Assembly (NCBI GenBank): GCA_030642525.1 | Contig: DAOWNO010000100.1 | Span: forward strand, 1-7,268 | Source of the DNA: Candidatus Aegiribacteria sp. | GTDB lineage: Bacteria; Fermentibacterota; Fermentibacteria; Fermentibacterales; JCC-6 | Reading direction: 5' to 3' | DNA length: 7,268 bases | Part shown: in pieces, positions 6,571 to 7,268 of the stretch | How positions within the stretch are numbered: the first letter of the stretch is position 1 | Layout: every line of letters starts with the position of its first letter | Program-made: the position numbers and the translations under genes | The notes under the pieces: model-generated | Told to the model about the DNA's origin: nothing | What the model saw: the letters and a program-made list of their open reading frames with translations, nothing else | The model's database searches: none

Positions 6571-6575
6571 GGAGG
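6571..6575 (+). promoter_or_regulatory. Shine-Dalgarno of the permease gene
   Basis: GGAGG lies 6 bases before the ATG at 6582, an ideal match and spacing. It selects this start over the ATG triplets at 6563 and 6568. Confidence 0.75.
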
Positions 6576-6581
6576 CAGCCT

Positions 6582-7268
6582 ATGCAGCATGCAGGTGCAG
6601 GAACCGGCAGACTTAGCAGGGAACTGGGTATCCCCTCGCTTTTCTCAATTGCGACCGGATCCATGATCAGTTCCGGCCTGTTCATCCTCCCGGCATTGGC
6701 TTTCACCGTTGCTGGACCCGGAGTGATATTTTCCTATCTGATTGCAGGATTCCTCACAATTCCGACAATGCTCAGTAAAGCCGAACTTTCCACTGCAATG
6801 CCAAGAGCCGGAGGAACATACTATTTTGTTGACAGAGCTCTCGGCCCTCTCGCTGGAACTCTTTCCGGTTTTGCCGCCTGGTTTTCTCTCTCTGTCAAGA
6901 CCGCTTTTGCCTTCGTCGGTCTCGGCATATTCATGGAATTCCTGTCACCGGAAATCAACGGAAGACTCTTCGCGATGATTTCATGCATCCTCTTCACCGG
7001 TATCAATCTCAAAGGAGCCGGACATGCCGGTAAAGCCCAGATTGTTCTGGTAGCGGGTCTTCTGATATCCCTGGCGCTTTTTGCAGGATTTGGTCTTACA
7101 TCATTAACCCCTGATCGATTCAGACCCCTCGCTCCAAACGGTTTCAATGGCATTCTTGAAGCTGCCGCGCTGGTTTTTGTCGCTTTCGGCGGGTTGACCA
7201 AAGTCACCAGTGTAGCAGAGGAAGTAAAAAATCCAGGAAGGGATCTGCCGGCAAGTATGTGCCTGGCA
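6582..7268 (+). CDS. Amino-acid permease of the APC superfamily (5' part, runs off the window)
   Basis: The first 229 codons of an open frame that continues past the window end are present. The protein should be an inner-membrane amino-acid transporter with the LeuT-type fold. Signature segments are the unwound first helix GSMISSGLFILP (26-37), GPGVIFSYLIAGF (45-57), the KAELSTAMPRAGGTYYF stretch (66-82) and the helix 6 region FVAFGGLTKVTSVAEEVKNP (199-218), then GRDLP (219-223), closely matching the family's GG-AEEVKNP-RDIP pattern. Hydrophobic segments lie near residues 15-38, 44-66, 86-118, 127-145, 150-172 and 188-208, so about half of the usual 12 helices are in view. The start is set by GGAGG 6 bases upstream. 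It is transcribed away from the tilS operon, with no functional link visible. Substrate cannot be assigned; whether a C-terminal UspA or TrkA-C domain follows lies outside the window. Confidence 0.9.
   Translation, partial: MQHAGAGTGRLSRELGIPSLFSIATGSMISSGLFILPALAFTVAGPGVIFSYLIAGFLTIPTMLSKAELSTAMPRAGGTYYFVDRALGPLAGTLSGFAAWFSLSVKTAFAFVGLGIFMEFLSPEINGRLFAMISCILFTGINLKGAGHAGKAQIVLVAGLLISLALFAGFGLTSLTPDRFRPLAPNGFNGILEAAALVFVAFGGLTKVTSVAEEVKNPGRDLPASMCLA

Larger units (their letters stand above)
6427..6581. other. Divergent intergenic region between tilS and the permease gene
   Basis: This AT-rich 155-base gap is the only divergent junction in the window and must hold promoters for both directions. 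Near tilS it contains a 15-base palindrome and a TATATT box. In the middle is an ATATCTT direct repeat, at 6488-6494 and 6500-6506, 12 bases apart, with a weaker copy (ATATTCC) at 6511. Near the permease there is a plausible sigma-70-like promoter and a good ribosome binding site. I see no small gene or RNA in it. Confidence 0.7.

Noticed and set aside
6821..7207. 128-codon minus-strand ORF opposite the permease
   Set aside because: The plus strand encodes an unmistakable APC permease across the same bases. The antisense product is Arg/Pro/Ala-rich with no motif.

Overview
This looks like an ordinary bacterial chromosome segment using the standard bacterial code. TGA, TAA and TAG all serve as stops, starts include ATG, GTG and TTG, and base composition is balanced. 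Six genes lie tightly packed on the minus strand, reading from about 6426 down to 1: tilS, hpt, ftsH, folP, cdaA and a prenyl-synthase-like gene. A 155-base divergent intergenic region separates tilS from the start of an amino-acid permease gene on the plus strand, which is cut by the window end. The tilS-hpt-ftsH order is widely conserved in bacteria, and folP next to cdaA also occurs in several phyla. I cannot name the organism. The mix of features would fit a poorly sampled Gram-negative-type lineage such as an FCB-group candidate phylum, but that is a guess.

Layout: tilS (tRNA-Ile lysidine synthase) overlaps hpt (hypoxanthine phosphoribosyltransferase) in a GTGA junction. ftsH (membrane AAA+ zinc protease) follows 16 bases later with a strong Shine-Dalgarno. 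After 92 bases, which hold only a possible 25-codon ORF, comes folP with an N-terminal extension. It overlaps cdaA (membrane diadenylate cyclase) in an ATGA junction. Two bases after cdaA, a TTG codon opens a 262-residue protein that resembles trans-isoprenyl diphosphate synthases but has lost the catalytic aspartate motifs. No terminator is visible between these genes, so they are probably one transcription unit. It links tRNA decoding, purine salvage, membrane proteolysis, folate synthesis and c-di-AMP signalling.

The most interesting item is the last gene of the unit, an apparent prenyl-synthase pseudoenzyme directly downstream of a c-di-AMP synthase. Smaller oddities are an Arg in the FtsH Walker A motif, a Leu in the FolP Ser-Arg-Lys-Ser loop, a basic insert before the CdaA RHR motif, a small ORF in frame with folP, and a tilS start that looks leaderless. 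I see no mobile element, CRISPR array, RNA gene or defence system. Most of the window is housekeeping.
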